DNA of 64,000 bases, from NCBI GenBank assembly GCA_025698895.1, contig JAILWO010000001.1, positions 1,213,001 through 1,277,000 on the forward strand. The letters run 5' to 3'. Within the stretch, counting starts at the first letter, position 1, and every line of letters starts with the position of its first letter. Origin of the DNA: Rhizobiaceae bacterium. GTDB taxonomy: Bacteria; Pseudomonadota; Alphaproteobacteria; Rhizobiales; Rhizobiaceae. The position numbers and the translations under genes are program-made. The notes under the pieces are model-generated. The model did not search any database and was not told where the DNA came from. It was given only the letters and a program-made list of their open reading frames with translations. Positions 32,109 through 41,232 of the stretch are shown piece by piece.

Positions 32109-33013
32109 TGGCGGGTGCCGCCCCCGTCGAGATCGTCGAGGTCGGTCCGCGCGACGGCTATCAGGGCATCGTTCCCTTCATCCCGACCGCGACCAAGCTC
32201 GACCTCTTATGTCGCCTCGTCGGTGCCGGCCTGCGCCGCGTCGAGATTGGCTCCTTCGTCAGCCCGACCGCCCTGCCGCAGATGAGCGACACCGCCGAGG
32301 TGCTCGCCGCCTGCGACGGGATCGAGGGTCTCGTGCCGCAGGTGCTCGTCCCCAACCGGAAATGGGGTGTCGCCGCGCTCGACGCCGGCTCGCGCTTCCT
32401 GGCCTTCGTGCTTTCGGTGTCTGAATCGCACAACCGCAACAATGTCCGCCGCTACCCGCGCGAATCGGTTGAGGAATATGCCCGGCTCGTCGAAACGCTG
32501 CCCGAAGGCGTCGACCTGCGCCTCAACATCGCAACGGCCTTCGACTGCCCGTTCGAGGGACGTGTGCCGGAGGAAGCGACGCTGGACCTGCTCGAGTGGC
32601 TGGTGCCGCTGCGCCCCGATTGCGAGATCTGCCTGTGCGACACGACCGGCCGAGCCGACCCGGCCCATGTCGAGCGCCTGTTCGGCGCGGCCATGGCGCG
32701 CTTTCCCGGTTCGCGCCGCTGGGCGCTGCACGCGCACGACACCTACGGGCTCGGCTTGGCCAATATCCACGTCGCCTGGCGGCTGGGGGTCGGAGTCTTC
32801 GATTCCTCCTTCGCCGGGCTCGGCGGCTGTCCCTTCGCACCCGGCGCCACCGGAAACGTCGCGACGGAGGACGTGGCCTGGATGTTCGGGCGCATGGGCG
32901 TCGAGACCGGCATCGACCTCGACCGCCTGGTGCCCGTCGCTTGCGACGGCGCCGCCATTCCCGGCGGCCTGTCCGGCGGGCGGGTGCGACAGGCGCTGAC
33001 AGCGGTCAGATAG
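32108..33013 (+). CDS. HMG-CoA-lyase-like protein
   Basis: This 301-residue TIM-barrel lyase has VGPRDGYQ (Arg15, Asp16) near the N-terminus, HAHDTYGLGLANI (His208, His210) and the signature AGLGGCPFAPGATGNVATED with catalytic-type Cys241. GPRDGYQ and CPFAPGATGN match the HMG-CoA lyase family that splits 3-hydroxy-3-methylglutaryl-CoA and longer relatives into acetyl-CoA and a keto acid. It is coupled to the CoA-transferase. Its 3-prime end overlaps the convergent MDR gene by 8 nt. A substrate other than HMG-CoA is likely in this setting (inference). Confidence 0.9.
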   Translation: MAGAAPVEIVEVGPRDGYQGIVPFIPTATKLDLLCRLVGAGLRRVEIGSFVSPTALPQMSDTAEVLAACDGIEGLVPQVLVPNRKWGVAALDAGSRFLAFVLSVSESHNRNNVRRYPRESVEEYARLVETLPEGVDLRLNIATAFDCPFEGRVPEEATLDLLEWLVPLRPDCEICLCDTTGRADPAHVERLFGAAMARFPGSRRWALHAHDTYGLGLANIHVAWRLGVGVFDSSFAGLGGCPFAPGATGNVATEDVAWMFGRMGVETGIDLDRLVPVACDGAAIPGGLSGGRVRQALTAVR

Positions 33014-34010
33014 TCACAACCAGCTTGCCGAAATGGCCGCCGGCGCGAAGCTGGCGATAACCTTCGGCCGCGTCCTCGAAGCCGATCGTCCTGTCGATCA
33101 CCGGCCGCAGCCGCGCTTGCAGGATCGCCCGGTTCATCGCCTCGAACATGTCGCAACTGCCGACGGTGATGCCGACGAGCCGTATCGCGCGGCTGATGAT
33201 CGGACGCGGATCGACCGTGCCACCGCCGCCCACGAACCCGACCGAAACAATCGTGCCGCCGACCCTTACCGCCCGCATCGAGCGCGCCAGCGTCGCCGGA
33301 CCGCCGACCTCGACAACGAGGTCGACGCCGCGATCCTCCGTCATCGCCATTACCTCGCGATCCCAGTCCGGCTTGGCCTTGTAGTCGATGACGCAATCCA
33401 CCCCGAGCTCGCGGAGCCGGCGGCATCTGCCCTCGTCGCTAGACATATGGATGACGCGCGCGCCCATCATCCGCGCCATCGCCAGCGCCATCATGGAGAC
33501 TCCTCCCGACCCTTGCAGCAGCACCGTGTCGCTAGCTTTGGTCCGTCCAGTCTCGACCAGCGCGTTCCATGCCGTCAGCGCCGCGCAGGGCAGGGTGGCG
33601 GCTTCCTCGAACGACAAGTGGTCGGGAACGCCTATGGCCGCATGGGCCGGCAGACGCACATATTCAGCCAGCACCCCGTCCACCGTGGCGCCGGGCGACC
33701 TGGCGCGGGCGCTCTCCGAAATCGACCCGCGAATCCAGTCGGGATAAAAGGCGCCGGCGACGCGATCTCCCGGTCGGTGACGGGAAACGCCGTCGCCGAC
33801 CTTGGCGATCTCGCCGGCCCCGTCCGACAACGGGATGAGCGCGGTCGCCTTCGAGCGGTAGACATTGTCCGCCACGAGAAGGTCGCGATAGTTGAACGAG
33901 GCGGCGCGCATGCGAACGACCACTTCGCCGGGACCGGGCTCCGGTTCGGGAAGACTGACCTTCGCTAGCTTTCCGTCGGCTGCGGCGGGCTTGATTTGCC
34001 AGGCCTGCAT
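33006..34010 (-). CDS. MDR-family NAD(P)-dependent alcohol dehydrogenase / quinone oxidoreductase
   Basis: This 334-residue protein starts MQAWQIKPAAADGKLAKVSL. It has GEVVVRMRAASFNYRDLLV in the GroES-like domain, GAGEIAKVGDGVSRHRPGDRV, and the cofactor motif LLQGSGGVSMMALAMARMMGARV. No Cys-rich zinc loop is visible, as in zinc-free quinone oxidoreductases. It lies 12 nt after the next MDR gene on the same strand; the two together may reduce an enoyl or enone intermediate. It converges with the HMG-CoA-lyase-like gene, overlapping by 8 nt. Confidence 0.88.
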   Translation of the reverse strand: MQAWQIKPAAADGKLAKVSLPEPEPGPGEVVVRMRAASFNYRDLLVADNVYRSKATALIPLSDGAGEIAKVGDGVSRHRPGDRVAGAFYPDWIRGSISESARARSPGATVDGVLAEYVRLPAHAAIGVPDHLSFEEAATLPCAALTAWNALVETGRTKASDTVLLQGSGGVSMMALAMARMMGARVIHMSSDEGRCRRLRELGVDCVIDYKAKPDWDREVMAMTEDRGVDLVVEVGGPATLARSMRAVRVGGTIVSVGFVGGGGTVDPRPIISRAIRLVGITVGSCDMFEAMNRAILQARLRPVIDRTIGFEDAAEGYRQLRAGGHFGKLVVTI

Positions 34011-34022
34011 CGGCGCGCATCC

Positions 34023-35006
34023 TTAGGGTATCAGCACGATCTTGCCGAAATGGCGGTTGGCGGCCATGTGCTCGTGGGCTGCGAGAGCATCGTCGAGCGC
34101 GAAGCTGCGGTCGATCGGCAGCGACAGGCGGCCGGCCGCGATGTCGTCCCACAGATCGTCCCGGACTTTTGCCGCGATCGCGCGAATCTCGGCCAGGCTG
34201 CGCGTGCGGAAGGTGACGCCGATATAGTTGAGCCGCTTGGCAGCGTGCAGGTCGAAATCGAACTCGGCTTTCGTACCGCCTAGCCGGCCGACATTGACGA
34301 TTCGCCCGCGCACAGCGGCGAGTTTCATCAGCGCCTTGATTCCCGCGCCCGACACCATGTCCACCGCCACGTCGATACCGTCGCCCCCGACCTGCTCTGC
34401 CAGGCTTTCGGCCCAGCCGGCTTCGTTCGGATCGACCGGATGGGTCGCGCCGAATTCGGCGAGCCGCGCCCGCCGGCCGGCATCGCCGGAGGTCGCCGCG
34501 ATCGTCCGCGCGCCCTTGAGACGGGCGATCTGCAGCGTCATCAGCCCGACGGCCGAACTCGCGCCGTGGACGAGCACATCGTCGCCTTGCTGCATGCGGC
34601 CGTTGGTGACCAGCGCGTCATCGGCCGTCATCAGGGCGAGCGGCAGCACCGCCGCCCGTTCGAGCTCGGGGCCGCTCGCGGCGAGCCGCATGGTTCGCCC
34701 CATATCCGCGACGGCGTATTCGGCATAGCCGCCGCTTCCCGAGCACATGACGCGGTCGCCCACCGCAAGGCCGGTCACTCCGGTCCCCAGTTCGACCACC
34801 TCACCGGCCCATTCCATGCCGATCGGCCGCCCGAGCGAAGCCTTGCTGGCGACGCCCGCGCCCCTGGCGGCGTTGAGGTCGGCGCGGTTCATGCCGGCCG
34901 CTACGACCTTGACGAGCACCTGTTCGGGGCCGGGGGCGGGACGTTCGACCTCGGCGATCGACAATCCGTTCTCGCCGGCGACGCCGGCCTTCATCATGGT
35001 GGCCAT
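34023..35006 (-). CDS. MDR-family quinone oxidoreductase
   Basis: This 327-residue protein starts MATMMKAGVAGENGLSIAEV; AGGAATAA lies upstream. It shows VLVKVVAAGMNRADLNAARG, the quinone oxidoreductase motif, GMEWAGEVVELGTGVTGLAVGDRV, HGASSAVGLMTLQIARLKGA as the cofactor site, and DVAVDMVSGAGIKALMKL. The order and lack of zinc ligands fit zeta-crystallin-like enzymes. It follows the SDR at 35035 by 28 nt and precedes the next MDR by 12 nt. A role in saturating double bonds or detoxifying enones is an inference. Confidence 0.88.
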   Translation of the reverse strand: MATMMKAGVAGENGLSIAEVERPAPGPEQVLVKVVAAGMNRADLNAARGAGVASKASLGRPIGMEWAGEVVELGTGVTGLAVGDRVMCSGSGGYAEYAVADMGRTMRLAASGPELERAAVLPLALMTADDALVTNGRMQQGDDVLVHGASSAVGLMTLQIARLKGARTIAATSGDAGRRARLAEFGATHPVDPNEAGWAESLAEQVGGDGIDVAVDMVSGAGIKALMKLAAVRGRIVNVGRLGGTKAEFDFDLHAAKRLNYIGVTFRTRSLAEIRAIAAKVRDDLWDDIAAGRLSLPIDRSFALDDALAAHEHMAANRHFGKIVLIP

Positions 35007-35034
35007 CGGTTATTCCTGTCCGTCGCGCCGGCCG

Positions 35035-35799
35035 TCAATGCATGAACAGGCCGCCATTGACGTCGATGGTCGCGCCGGTCACGAAACCGGCCTCCACCGA
35101 TGCCAGATAGGCGGCCGCCGCGGCGATCTCCTCGGGCTCGCCGACGCGTCCGAGCGGCACGGCGTCGAGCTTGGTGTATTTGGTCCCGGAGTTGGTCTGG
35201 CCGGTCGCCTGCGCCAGCATCGGCGTGTCGATCGGCCCGGGCGCGATGACGTTGACGGTGATGCCGAGGCTGCTCAGATCCCTGGCGGCGGTGCGGGTCA
35301 GGCCCAGCACGGCCGCCTTCGACGCCGAATAGGCGGTACCCGATTGCAGTCCGCCTGTCTGACCCGCCAGCGACGAGACCGTCACGACGCGGCCGTGCTC
35401 CACGGGTTTGGCCCGCCTGCGGCGCGCCATTTCGCGAACGCACAGGAACGTGCCGCGCGCATTGACGCGCATCACCCGGTCCCAGTCGTCCACATCGGCC
35501 TCGATCAGCGTGATCCCGGTCGCCGTGCCGCCCGAACCCAGCGTGCCGGCGAAATGGGCCAGCACCGCTATCGGTCCGATCTCGTTCTCGACCCGGTCGA
35601 AGGTCGCGACCACCGACTCCTGGTCGGCCACGTCCAGCTTGAGCCCGATATGGCCTTTGCCCTTCAGTCCGGCCGCGGCCTTGCCGGCCGCCTCGCCGTC
35701 GAGATCGGCGACCGCGACGGTCATCCCGTCGGCCGCGAAACGGCGGGCGGTGGCCAGTCCGAGGCCGCCCGCCCCGCCGGTGACAAGTGCAATGCGCAT
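35035..35799 (-). CDS. SDR-family oxidoreductase
   Basis: This 254-residue SDR starts MRIALVTGGAGGLGLATARR. The Rossmann motif is TGGAGGLG; a conserved acidic VADLDGEAAGKA follows strand 2. LAHFAGTLGSGGTATG replaces the NNAG region, Ser lies in VSSLAGQTGG, Tyr/Lys in YSASKAA and the end is VTGATIDVNGGLF. HFAG in place of NNAG is unusual. It is in a minus-strand run with EthD-like, SDR and two MDR genes and is upstream of the MDR pair. The substrate is unknown. Confidence 0.88.
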   Translation of the reverse strand: MRIALVTGGAGGLGLATARRFAADGMTVAVADLDGEAAGKAAAGLKGKGHIGLKLDVADQESVVATFDRVENEIGPIAVLAHFAGTLGSGGTATGITLIEADVDDWDRVMRVNARGTFLCVREMARRRRAKPVEHGRVVTVSSLAGQTGGLQSGTAYSASKAAVLGLTRTAARDLSSLGITVNVIAPGPIDTPMLAQATGQTNSGTKYTKLDAVPLGRVGEPEEIAAAAAYLASVEAGFVTGATIDVNGGLFMH

Positions 35800-35836
35800 T
35801 CGGTCATTCTCCCGTTGGATCTGCCCCGCGAGGGCT

Positions 35837-36625
35837 TCAGCCGGCCGGATGGGCTTTTTCCCAGGCCTCGATCATCGCCTCGCTGATGAACACCGAAGAG
35901 GTCTGGCCGCCATCGACGGCGATCACCTGGCCGGTGATGAAGCGCGCTTCGTCGCTCGCCAGGAACGCGACCGTCGCCGCGATGTCCTCGACCTCGCCGA
36001 CATGGCCGAGCGGCATGGTTTCCACGATCGTCGCGCGGAAGCGGGGCGCGTCGCGACGCCCCTCGGTCTGCGGTGTGGCGATGATGCCCGGCGCCACGGC
36101 ATTGACCCGGATTCCGTCAGGACCGTATTCGGCCGCCATGTGGCGCGTCAGCCCGATGATGCCGGCCTTGGCGGCTGAATAGGCCGCCCACCGGCGATAG
36201 CCCGACACGCCAATGCTGGAGGCGATGTTGACGATGTTGCCGCGCGCCTTGCGCAGTTCCGGCAGCACGTCGCGCGACAGCCGGAAGGCCGGCCTCAGAT
36301 TGACGCCGAGCTGAAAGTCGTAGATCTCGTCGGTGGTCTCGTGCAGCGGCGGCGCGTTGCCGACGCCGACATTGTTGACCAGCACCGTGATCGCGCCGAA
36401 GACGGCCAGCGCCGCGTCGATGATCGCCCCGGGCGCCTCGGCGGTGGTGACGTCGCACACCAGCGTCTTGATCCGGTCGTCGTCGGGCAGCGTGGCAAGC
36501 CCGTCGCCGGACTTGTCGACGCACAGCACCCGGGCGCCCTCCGCGAAAAGTCGCTCCGCGATGCCGCGGCCGATCCCCTGTCCGGCGCCGGTGACGATGG
36601 CGCGATGGTTGGGGAAACGTGACAT
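35837..36625 (-). CDS. SDR-family oxidoreductase
   Basis: This 262-residue SDR starts MSRFPNHRAIVTGAGQGIGR. It has the Rossmann motif TGAGQGIG, LVNNVGVGNAPPLHETTDE (NNVG for NNAG), Ser in NIASSIGVSGY, Tyr/Lys in YSAAKAGI and the ending ITGQVIAVDGGQT. It starts 3 nt after the EthD-like gene, so the two are co-translated. TPQTEGRRDAPRF in the substrate-binding region differs clearly from the other SDRs here. Its substrate is unknown. Confidence 0.89.
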   Translation of the reverse strand: MSRFPNHRAIVTGAGQGIGRGIAERLFAEGARVLCVDKSGDGLATLPDDDRIKTLVCDVTTAEAPGAIIDAALAVFGAITVLVNNVGVGNAPPLHETTDEIYDFQLGVNLRPAFRLSRDVLPELRKARGNIVNIASSIGVSGYRRWAAYSAAKAGIIGLTRHMAAEYGPDGIRVNAVAPGIIATPQTEGRRDAPRFRATIVETMPLGHVGEVEDIAATVAFLASDEARFITGQVIAVDGGQTSSVFISEAMIEAWEKAHPAG

Positions 36626-36628
36626 TGC

Positions 36629-37015
36629 TCAGTCCCTTCCCGCGGCCCAGTCGGCCGAATGGTCCTTGCCGATCTGCACCACCTGCTTGTCGAACATCAG
36701 GATGCGCGTGGCGTCCATGTCGAGGAACTTCCTTTCGTCCGCGATCATCTCGTTCTGGAAATAGGGCAGGGCGTGCATTTCCCTGCGCGCCTCCAGGCTC
36801 TCGAACCAGCTTTCCGAAAAGCCGTCATAGTCGAGCGGTCCAACGTTGGGCCAACCCTCGCTCGGCACGATGTGATGCTGAACGTAGCGCTTGATGTATT
36901 TCGACAGCACCGGGTCGTTGGCGATGAGCGGACCGTGGATCTCGCGCCAGTGGCGGGAGAATTCTTCCCGCGTCAGCCCCGGCTTTCGCTTATAGAAGCC
37001 AAGCGTGATCAGCAT
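36629..37015 (-). CDS. EthD-like small protein
   Basis: This 128-residue protein starts MLITLGFYKRKPGLTREEF. ITLGFYKRKPGLTREEFSRHW...HGPLIAND, then DYDGFSESWFESLEARREM, matches the EthD domain, a dimeric ferredoxin-like barrel. EthD is essential for the P450 system that starts ethyl tert-butyl ether degradation in Rhodococcus ruber. It precedes an SDR by 3 nt and has operator copy 9 58 nt upstream. It is the fourth NIPSNAP/EthD-class gene in the window. Its exact role is unknown. Confidence 0.83.
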   Translation of the reverse strand: MLITLGFYKRKPGLTREEFSRHWREIHGPLIANDPVLSKYIKRYVQHHIVPSEGWPNVGPLDYDGFSESWFESLEARREMHALPYFQNEMIADERKFLDMDATRILMFDKQVVQIGKDHSADWAAGRD

Positions 37016-37073
37016 CTTCTTGCTCTCCCTGAATGTCGCGCCCCGCAGTCTGGACGGTACTGGGGAGGGCCAC

Positions 37074-37093
37074 TATCCCTGCCGTGAGGGACA
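37074..37093 (-). promoter_or_regulatory. Island operator copy 9
   Basis: TATCCCTGCCGTGAGGGACA lies 58 nt before the EthD-like start at 37015 (minus strand), within the 86-nt gap behind an SDR gene. The right arm is exact, the left arm has one changed base. The spacing equals that of copies 1 and 6. Confidence 0.45.
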
Positions 37094-37101
37094 GCCGCGG
37101 C

Positions 37102-37845
37102 TTACGAGAAATGCAGCCCGCCATTGATGTCGATGACGACCCCCGTCATGTAGCCGCAGCCGGGCGTACAGAGGAAGGCCAGCGGCCAGCCAACCTCCTC
37201 GGGCTTGCCGAAGCGGCGGGTCGGCAGCTTGTCGAGATCGAAGGGTTGCTTCGATGAGATCGTCATCGGCGTGGCGATCGGCCCCGGCGCCACGGCATTG
37301 ATGACGACCCCGTCGGCCGCGCACTGACGCGCGAAAAAGCGCACCAGCGCCTGCAGCGCGCCCTTGGAGGCGACATAGGCAGGCTCGACCGAAAGCGTCG
37401 TTCCCGAGTTGCGCGCCGCCATCGACGTCGTCAGCGCGATGCGGCCCCGGCCGCGCCTAGCCATCGCAGGCATGATCGCGCGCACCAGGTTGAGCGGCCC
37501 GCGCACATTGATGTCCAGCGTCCGCTCCAGATTGTCTTCCCAGTCGTCGCCCGACACCCAGTCGCCCTTGACGTAGACGCCACTGGCGTCACAGAAGGCG
37601 TCGAGCGCGCCGAACGAGGCCACCTTCTCATCTACCGATTCGCGATCGGTGTTGTCGAGAGCGACCGCCTCGACCTTACCGCGCGCCGATGTCAGTTCTG
37701 AAGCTAGGCCTTCGGGCGCCTTGAGATCCGTGAGCACCAGGTCGGCGTTCATCGTCGCCAGCGCCCGCGCCGCCGCGCCGCCCAGCGCGCCACTGGCGCC
37801 ACTCACGAGCACGCGCTGACCCATCAGGTCGAGTAGGTTGATCAT
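37102..37845 (-). CDS. SDR-family oxidoreductase
   Basis: This 247-residue SDR starts MINLLDLMGQRVLVSGASGA. The motif SGASGALGG varies from TGxxxGxG. An acidic LTDLKAPEGLA follows strand 2. FCDASGVYVKGDWVS replaces the NNAG region, Ser lies in LTTSMAARNSG, Tyr/Lys in YVASKGALQ, and the end is MTGVVIDINGGLHF. It is 15 nt downstream of the acyl-CoA synthetase gene in the run acyl-CoA synthetase, SDR. The altered nucleotide motif and the CDAS segment set it apart from the other SDRs. Confidence 0.87.
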   Translation of the reverse strand: MINLLDLMGQRVLVSGASGALGGAAARALATMNADLVLTDLKAPEGLASELTSARGKVEAVALDNTDRESVDEKVASFGALDAFCDASGVYVKGDWVSGDDWEDNLERTLDINVRGPLNLVRAIMPAMARRGRGRIALTTSMAARNSGTTLSVEPAYVASKGALQALVRFFARQCAADGVVINAVAPGPIATPMTISSKQPFDLDKLPTRRFGKPEEVGWPLAFLCTPGCGYMTGVVIDINGGLHFS

Positions 37846-37860
37846 CGTCGGCTCCGGATT

Positions 37861-39384
37861 TTAGGTGTCGATAGTGGCGAGCTGTTCGCGCAGATCGCGC
37901 TTGAGCACCTTGCCGTAATTGTTCTTCGGCAGGGCGTTGGCGAAGACGTACCGCTTCGGCCGCTTGAAGCGTGCGATATGCGCGTTGCAGTGCGAATCGA
38001 GTTCCGTTTCGTCGAGCTGCGCGCCATCTGCGGCCACGATCACGGCCACGACGATCTCGCCCCATTCGTCGTCCCTTTGCCCAACCACACACACTTCCTC
38101 GATCGCCGGATGCTTGAGCAGCACTTCTTCGACCTCGCGCGGATAGATGTTGGTGCCCCCCGAAATGATCACGTCCTTAGTGCGGTCGCGCAGCGTCAGA
38201 TAGCCCCGCGCGTCGAACGAACCCATGTCGCCGGTGTGGAGCCAGCCGTTCCTCAGCGCATCAGCCGTCGCCTTCCTATTGTTCCAGTAGCCCGACATGA
38301 CGCAGTCGCCGCGGCATACGATCTCGCCTATCTCGCCGGCCGGCAGCGGCCTGCCCTCGGTATCGACGACTGCCACTTCCGACCCAGTGCGCGCATAACC
38401 GACCGAGGCGAGGACGTCGTCGTCGCTGGCGATGTAGTCGGATCGTCGCAGGCCGGTAATGGTCATAGGCGATTCGCCCTGGCCGTAGATCTGGACGAAC
38501 ACATGTCCGAATACTGCGAGCGACTTCTTGATCTCTTCCAGATACATCGGCCCGCCGCCATAGACGATGGCGCGAAGGTTCGACGGTCGCCGTCCGGACT
38601 TCTCGGCCTCCAGCCGTAGCCGCTGGACCATGGTCGGCGCCAGGAAGACGCCGCAACTGGGATGGCTATCGCACAGATCCATGAACTCGACCGGATGAAA
38701 CCCGCCGCTTTCGGGGACGACGTGGCGGGCAGCCCGCGCGACATAGGCGGGGATGTAGAGGCCCGAGCCGTGCGACATCGGCGCCGGGTGCAGCAGGCTG
38801 CAGTCCTCGTCAACGATCTCCATGTCGGCCAGGTGCGCGAGCGTCATCGCCATGATGTTGCGGTGCGACAGCATCGCGCCCTTCGACCGGCCGGTCGTAC
38901 CGCTGGTGAAGAACAGCCAGGCGAGCGCCTCCGGGTCGGGTTCGATCGTCCCGCGCCAGGGCTCGCCCACCACCATATCGCGATACTTGGCCCCATCGAT
39001 TTCGATGCGCCGGCATGATGCGGCGGGCGAACCGGCCAGCGCCTGGTCAAGCCCGTCGCCGAGCTTCGGCGAAACGAAGGCCGCGGCGGCGCCCGAATCT
39101 TCGAGAATCTGGACAACCTCGCGCACATGCAGCTTGGAGTTAACTGGGGTCGCGGCCATATCCGCGGCCCAGATGCCGAAGAACAGCTCGATATATTCGG
39201 GACGGTTTTCGGTGACGATAGCGATACGGTCGCCGCGCGAGAAATCCCGGCGCAGCGCAGCCGCGATGGCGAGCGCCCTGTCGCGCAGCTCGCCATAGGT
39301 GCTCGTCCGCCGCGCGCCCAGGAAGACCGCCGGCCGGTCCGGACAACGCATCGCCGCCTGGTCGAGGAGGTGATAGACGTTCAC
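37861..39384 (-). CDS. AMP-dependent acyl-CoA synthetase
   Basis: This 507-residue ANL-family enzyme starts MNVYHLLDQAAMRCPDRPAV. The AMP-binding P-loop LFFTSGTTGRSKGAM is followed by IYGQGES, GWLHTGDMGSFDARGYLTLRDRTKD, GGTNIYPREVEEVLLKHP and the C-terminal catalytic Lys in LPKNNYGKVLKRDLRE. It should activate a carboxylic acid to its CoA thioester with ATP. Substrate class (medium-chain, aromatic or terpenoid acid) is not evident. It lies 19 nt after the flavin monooxygenase and 15 nt before the SDR. Confidence 0.92.
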   Translation of the reverse strand: MNVYHLLDQAAMRCPDRPAVFLGARRTSTYGELRDRALAIAAALRRDFSRGDRIAIVTENRPEYIELFFGIWAADMAATPVNSKLHVREVVQILEDSGAAAAFVSPKLGDGLDQALAGSPAASCRRIEIDGAKYRDMVVGEPWRGTIEPDPEALAWLFFTSGTTGRSKGAMLSHRNIMAMTLAHLADMEIVDEDCSLLHPAPMSHGSGLYIPAYVARAARHVVPESGGFHPVEFMDLCDSHPSCGVFLAPTMVQRLRLEAEKSGRRPSNLRAIVYGGGPMYLEEIKKSLAVFGHVFVQIYGQGESPMTITGLRRSDYIASDDDVLASVGYARTGSEVAVVDTEGRPLPAGEIGEIVCRGDCVMSGYWNNRKATADALRNGWLHTGDMGSFDARGYLTLRDRTKDVIISGGTNIYPREVEEVLLKHPAIEEVCVVGQRDDEWGEIVVAVIVAADGAQLDETELDSHCNAHIARFKRPKRYVFANALPKNNYGKVLKRDLREQLATIDT

Positions 39385-39403
39385 CTGAACGGCCTCATCG
39401 TTC

Positions 39404-41215
39404 TCAGGCTACGGCCAGCGGGCGGCGGCCGTCGCGCGCATGGACCAGCCCGGGCGGGCGCTTGAGAATCTTCGCCAGCGCGTCGTCGAGCGTGGCAAGC
39501 GCGTCGGCGCGCGCATCGGCGCAGCGCCAGCCGACATGATTGTCCGGCCTCACCAGCACCGCACCGTCCTCGTTGACTTCGCGCAGATGCGTCCAGCAGC
39601 GTTCGGCGTCGCTGTATTCGCAGTCATCGCCGACCGTCACGACCCGCAGCCTTATATCATAGGCTTCGGCGGCTTCCACGCCGGCCTTCGCCCAAGCGTC
39701 GCCCTTTGCTCCGATGATCAGCACAAACGAGCCGTTGCCTGCCAGGTCGAGCGTCGAGACGCGTCGCTTATCCTTTTCCAGCCAGGCATGGGGCAGCCGG
39801 TGGCCCGGCCTCGTGGTTGGCGTGTAGCGGCCGCCCATCGGATCGCGCTCGGGGGCGAAGGTGCCGTCCGACACAATCGCGCCGCGATCGTAGTAGAAGC
39901 CCAGTTCTAGGTCGTGCGCCTGCCACTCCATGCGCTGCACGCCGATCACCTGGTTGAGGCGCGCGCGGCGGGTGCGGCCTTCGTCCGTATCGGCGAAGAA
40001 CGCGGCGAAGTTCTTGCGGCTGGCCTCGCCATTGCCGCGTACCAGGCCGATACCGACATCGGTGAGCTGGTGGTTCTGGAAGGTCAGCAGCGCCCAGGAG
40101 ACGTTGCGCTCGGCGACCGGGCGGCGCTCGCTCTCATAGGTGTCGAGCAGGCCGTCGGCGCCCTTCTTCGCGATCACGGCCGCCAGTTTCCAGGCGAGGT
40201 TGTGCGCATCCTGCACGGCCGAGTTCAGCCCCAGCCCGGTCGTCGGCGGGTGCCGGTGAGCGGCGTCGCCGGCCAGAAACACGCGCCCGAACCGGTAGCG
40301 GTCGGCGATGACGCCTTCCACCACCCAGTGGCCGATGCCAATGATGTCCGGCTCCAGCTCCGGCAGCTTGAGAAGCTCGCGCATGCGCGGCACCAGCGAG
40401 CTCTCGTCGAAGCGGGCCGGGTCGTCGGGACGGAAGGTGAAATGGAACATCCATTCTTCGGAATGGCGGTCGAAGCGCGTCGGTCCGAGCTTGCCGAGCA
40501 CGCCGCTGCTCCAGGAGCCTCCCTCGGGATTGACGAACCATGTCGTCATGGCATGGTCGTCATCCCACCATTCCGACAGGTCGGACCGGAAATACACCGT
40601 CACCATGTCGACGAGGTTCGTGGCGCCCTCCAGCCGGCTGCCGACGGCCGGGCCGATCGTACGTCCGCCGTCGGCCGCAATCATGTAATCCGCCGCCACG
40701 GTGAATTCCGCGCCGCTCTCGCGCTCGCGTATCAGCGCCGTCACGCCGTTCTCGTCCTGCTCGAAGGAAACCAGTTCGTGGTTGTAAAGCAGCCCGTCCG
40801 GATTGCGCCGCGCCGCTTCCTCGCGCAGCAGCGGCTCCAATCGCACCTGGGGATACAGCGTGCTCTTGCAGGGGCTGTCGGCCGAATAGTCGGTCAGCGA
40901 TCCGCCGCCGAACGAATCAATCGCATAGAACGTCTTGCGGTCGAGGGGACCGTCGCCGGCCAGGCTCGTGCACCAGCGAATGCGCGAAATGTACTCGAGC
41001 GGCATCGACCTAGCATAGACCGCGTCCGCGACGCCGATCTGCCTGAACACCTCCATGGTGCGCTGGTTGAGGTATCGTGCCTTGGGCAGCCGGCCGGGCG
41101 AGGGATGACGTTCGATCAGCAGCGAATCGGTTCCAAGCTCCGACAGGGTGATCGACGCGGTCAGTCCGCAGCCGCCACCGCCCACTATGAGTACGGGGAC
41201 CCGCCTTTGCTTCAT
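39404..41215 (-). CDS. FAD-dependent aromatic monooxygenase, TfdB-like
   Basis: This 603-residue flavoprotein starts MKQRRVPVLIVGGGGCGLTA. The FAD-binding motif GGGGCG is at residues 12-17, the DG motif at 182-183 (AADGGRTIG) and the GD motif at 316-317 in VFLAGDAAHRHPPTTGLGLN, followed by QDAHNLAWKLAAV. This combination and the thioredoxin-like tail match 2,4-dichlorophenol 6-monooxygenase and related PheA/TfdB hydroxylases. It would hydroxylate an aromatic ring using NAD(P)H. It lies between the alpha/beta hydrolase and the acyl-CoA synthetase on the same strand. A longer frame to 41509 is not supported. Confidence 0.87.
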   Translation of the reverse strand: MKQRRVPVLIVGGGGCGLTASITLSELGTDSLLIERHPSPGRLPKARYLNQRTMEVFRQIGVADAVYARSMPLEYISRIRWCTSLAGDGPLDRKTFYAIDSFGGGSLTDYSADSPCKSTLYPQVRLEPLLREEAARRNPDGLLYNHELVSFEQDENGVTALIRERESGAEFTVAADYMIAADGGRTIGPAVGSRLEGATNLVDMVTVYFRSDLSEWWDDDHAMTTWFVNPEGGSWSSGVLGKLGPTRFDRHSEEWMFHFTFRPDDPARFDESSLVPRMRELLKLPELEPDIIGIGHWVVEGVIADRYRFGRVFLAGDAAHRHPPTTGLGLNSAVQDAHNLAWKLAAVIAKKGADGLLDTYESERRPVAERNVSWALLTFQNHQLTDVGIGLVRGNGEASRKNFAAFFADTDEGRTRRARLNQVIGVQRMEWQAHDLELGFYYDRGAIVSDGTFAPERDPMGGRYTPTTRPGHRLPHAWLEKDKRRVSTLDLAGNGSFVLIIGAKGDAWAKAGVEAAEAYDIRLRVVTVGDDCEYSDAERCWTHLREVNEDGAVLVRPDNHVGWRCADARADALATLDDALAKILKRPPGLVHARDGRRPLAVA

Positions 41216-41232
41216 CTTGTCATCTCTCCGCG

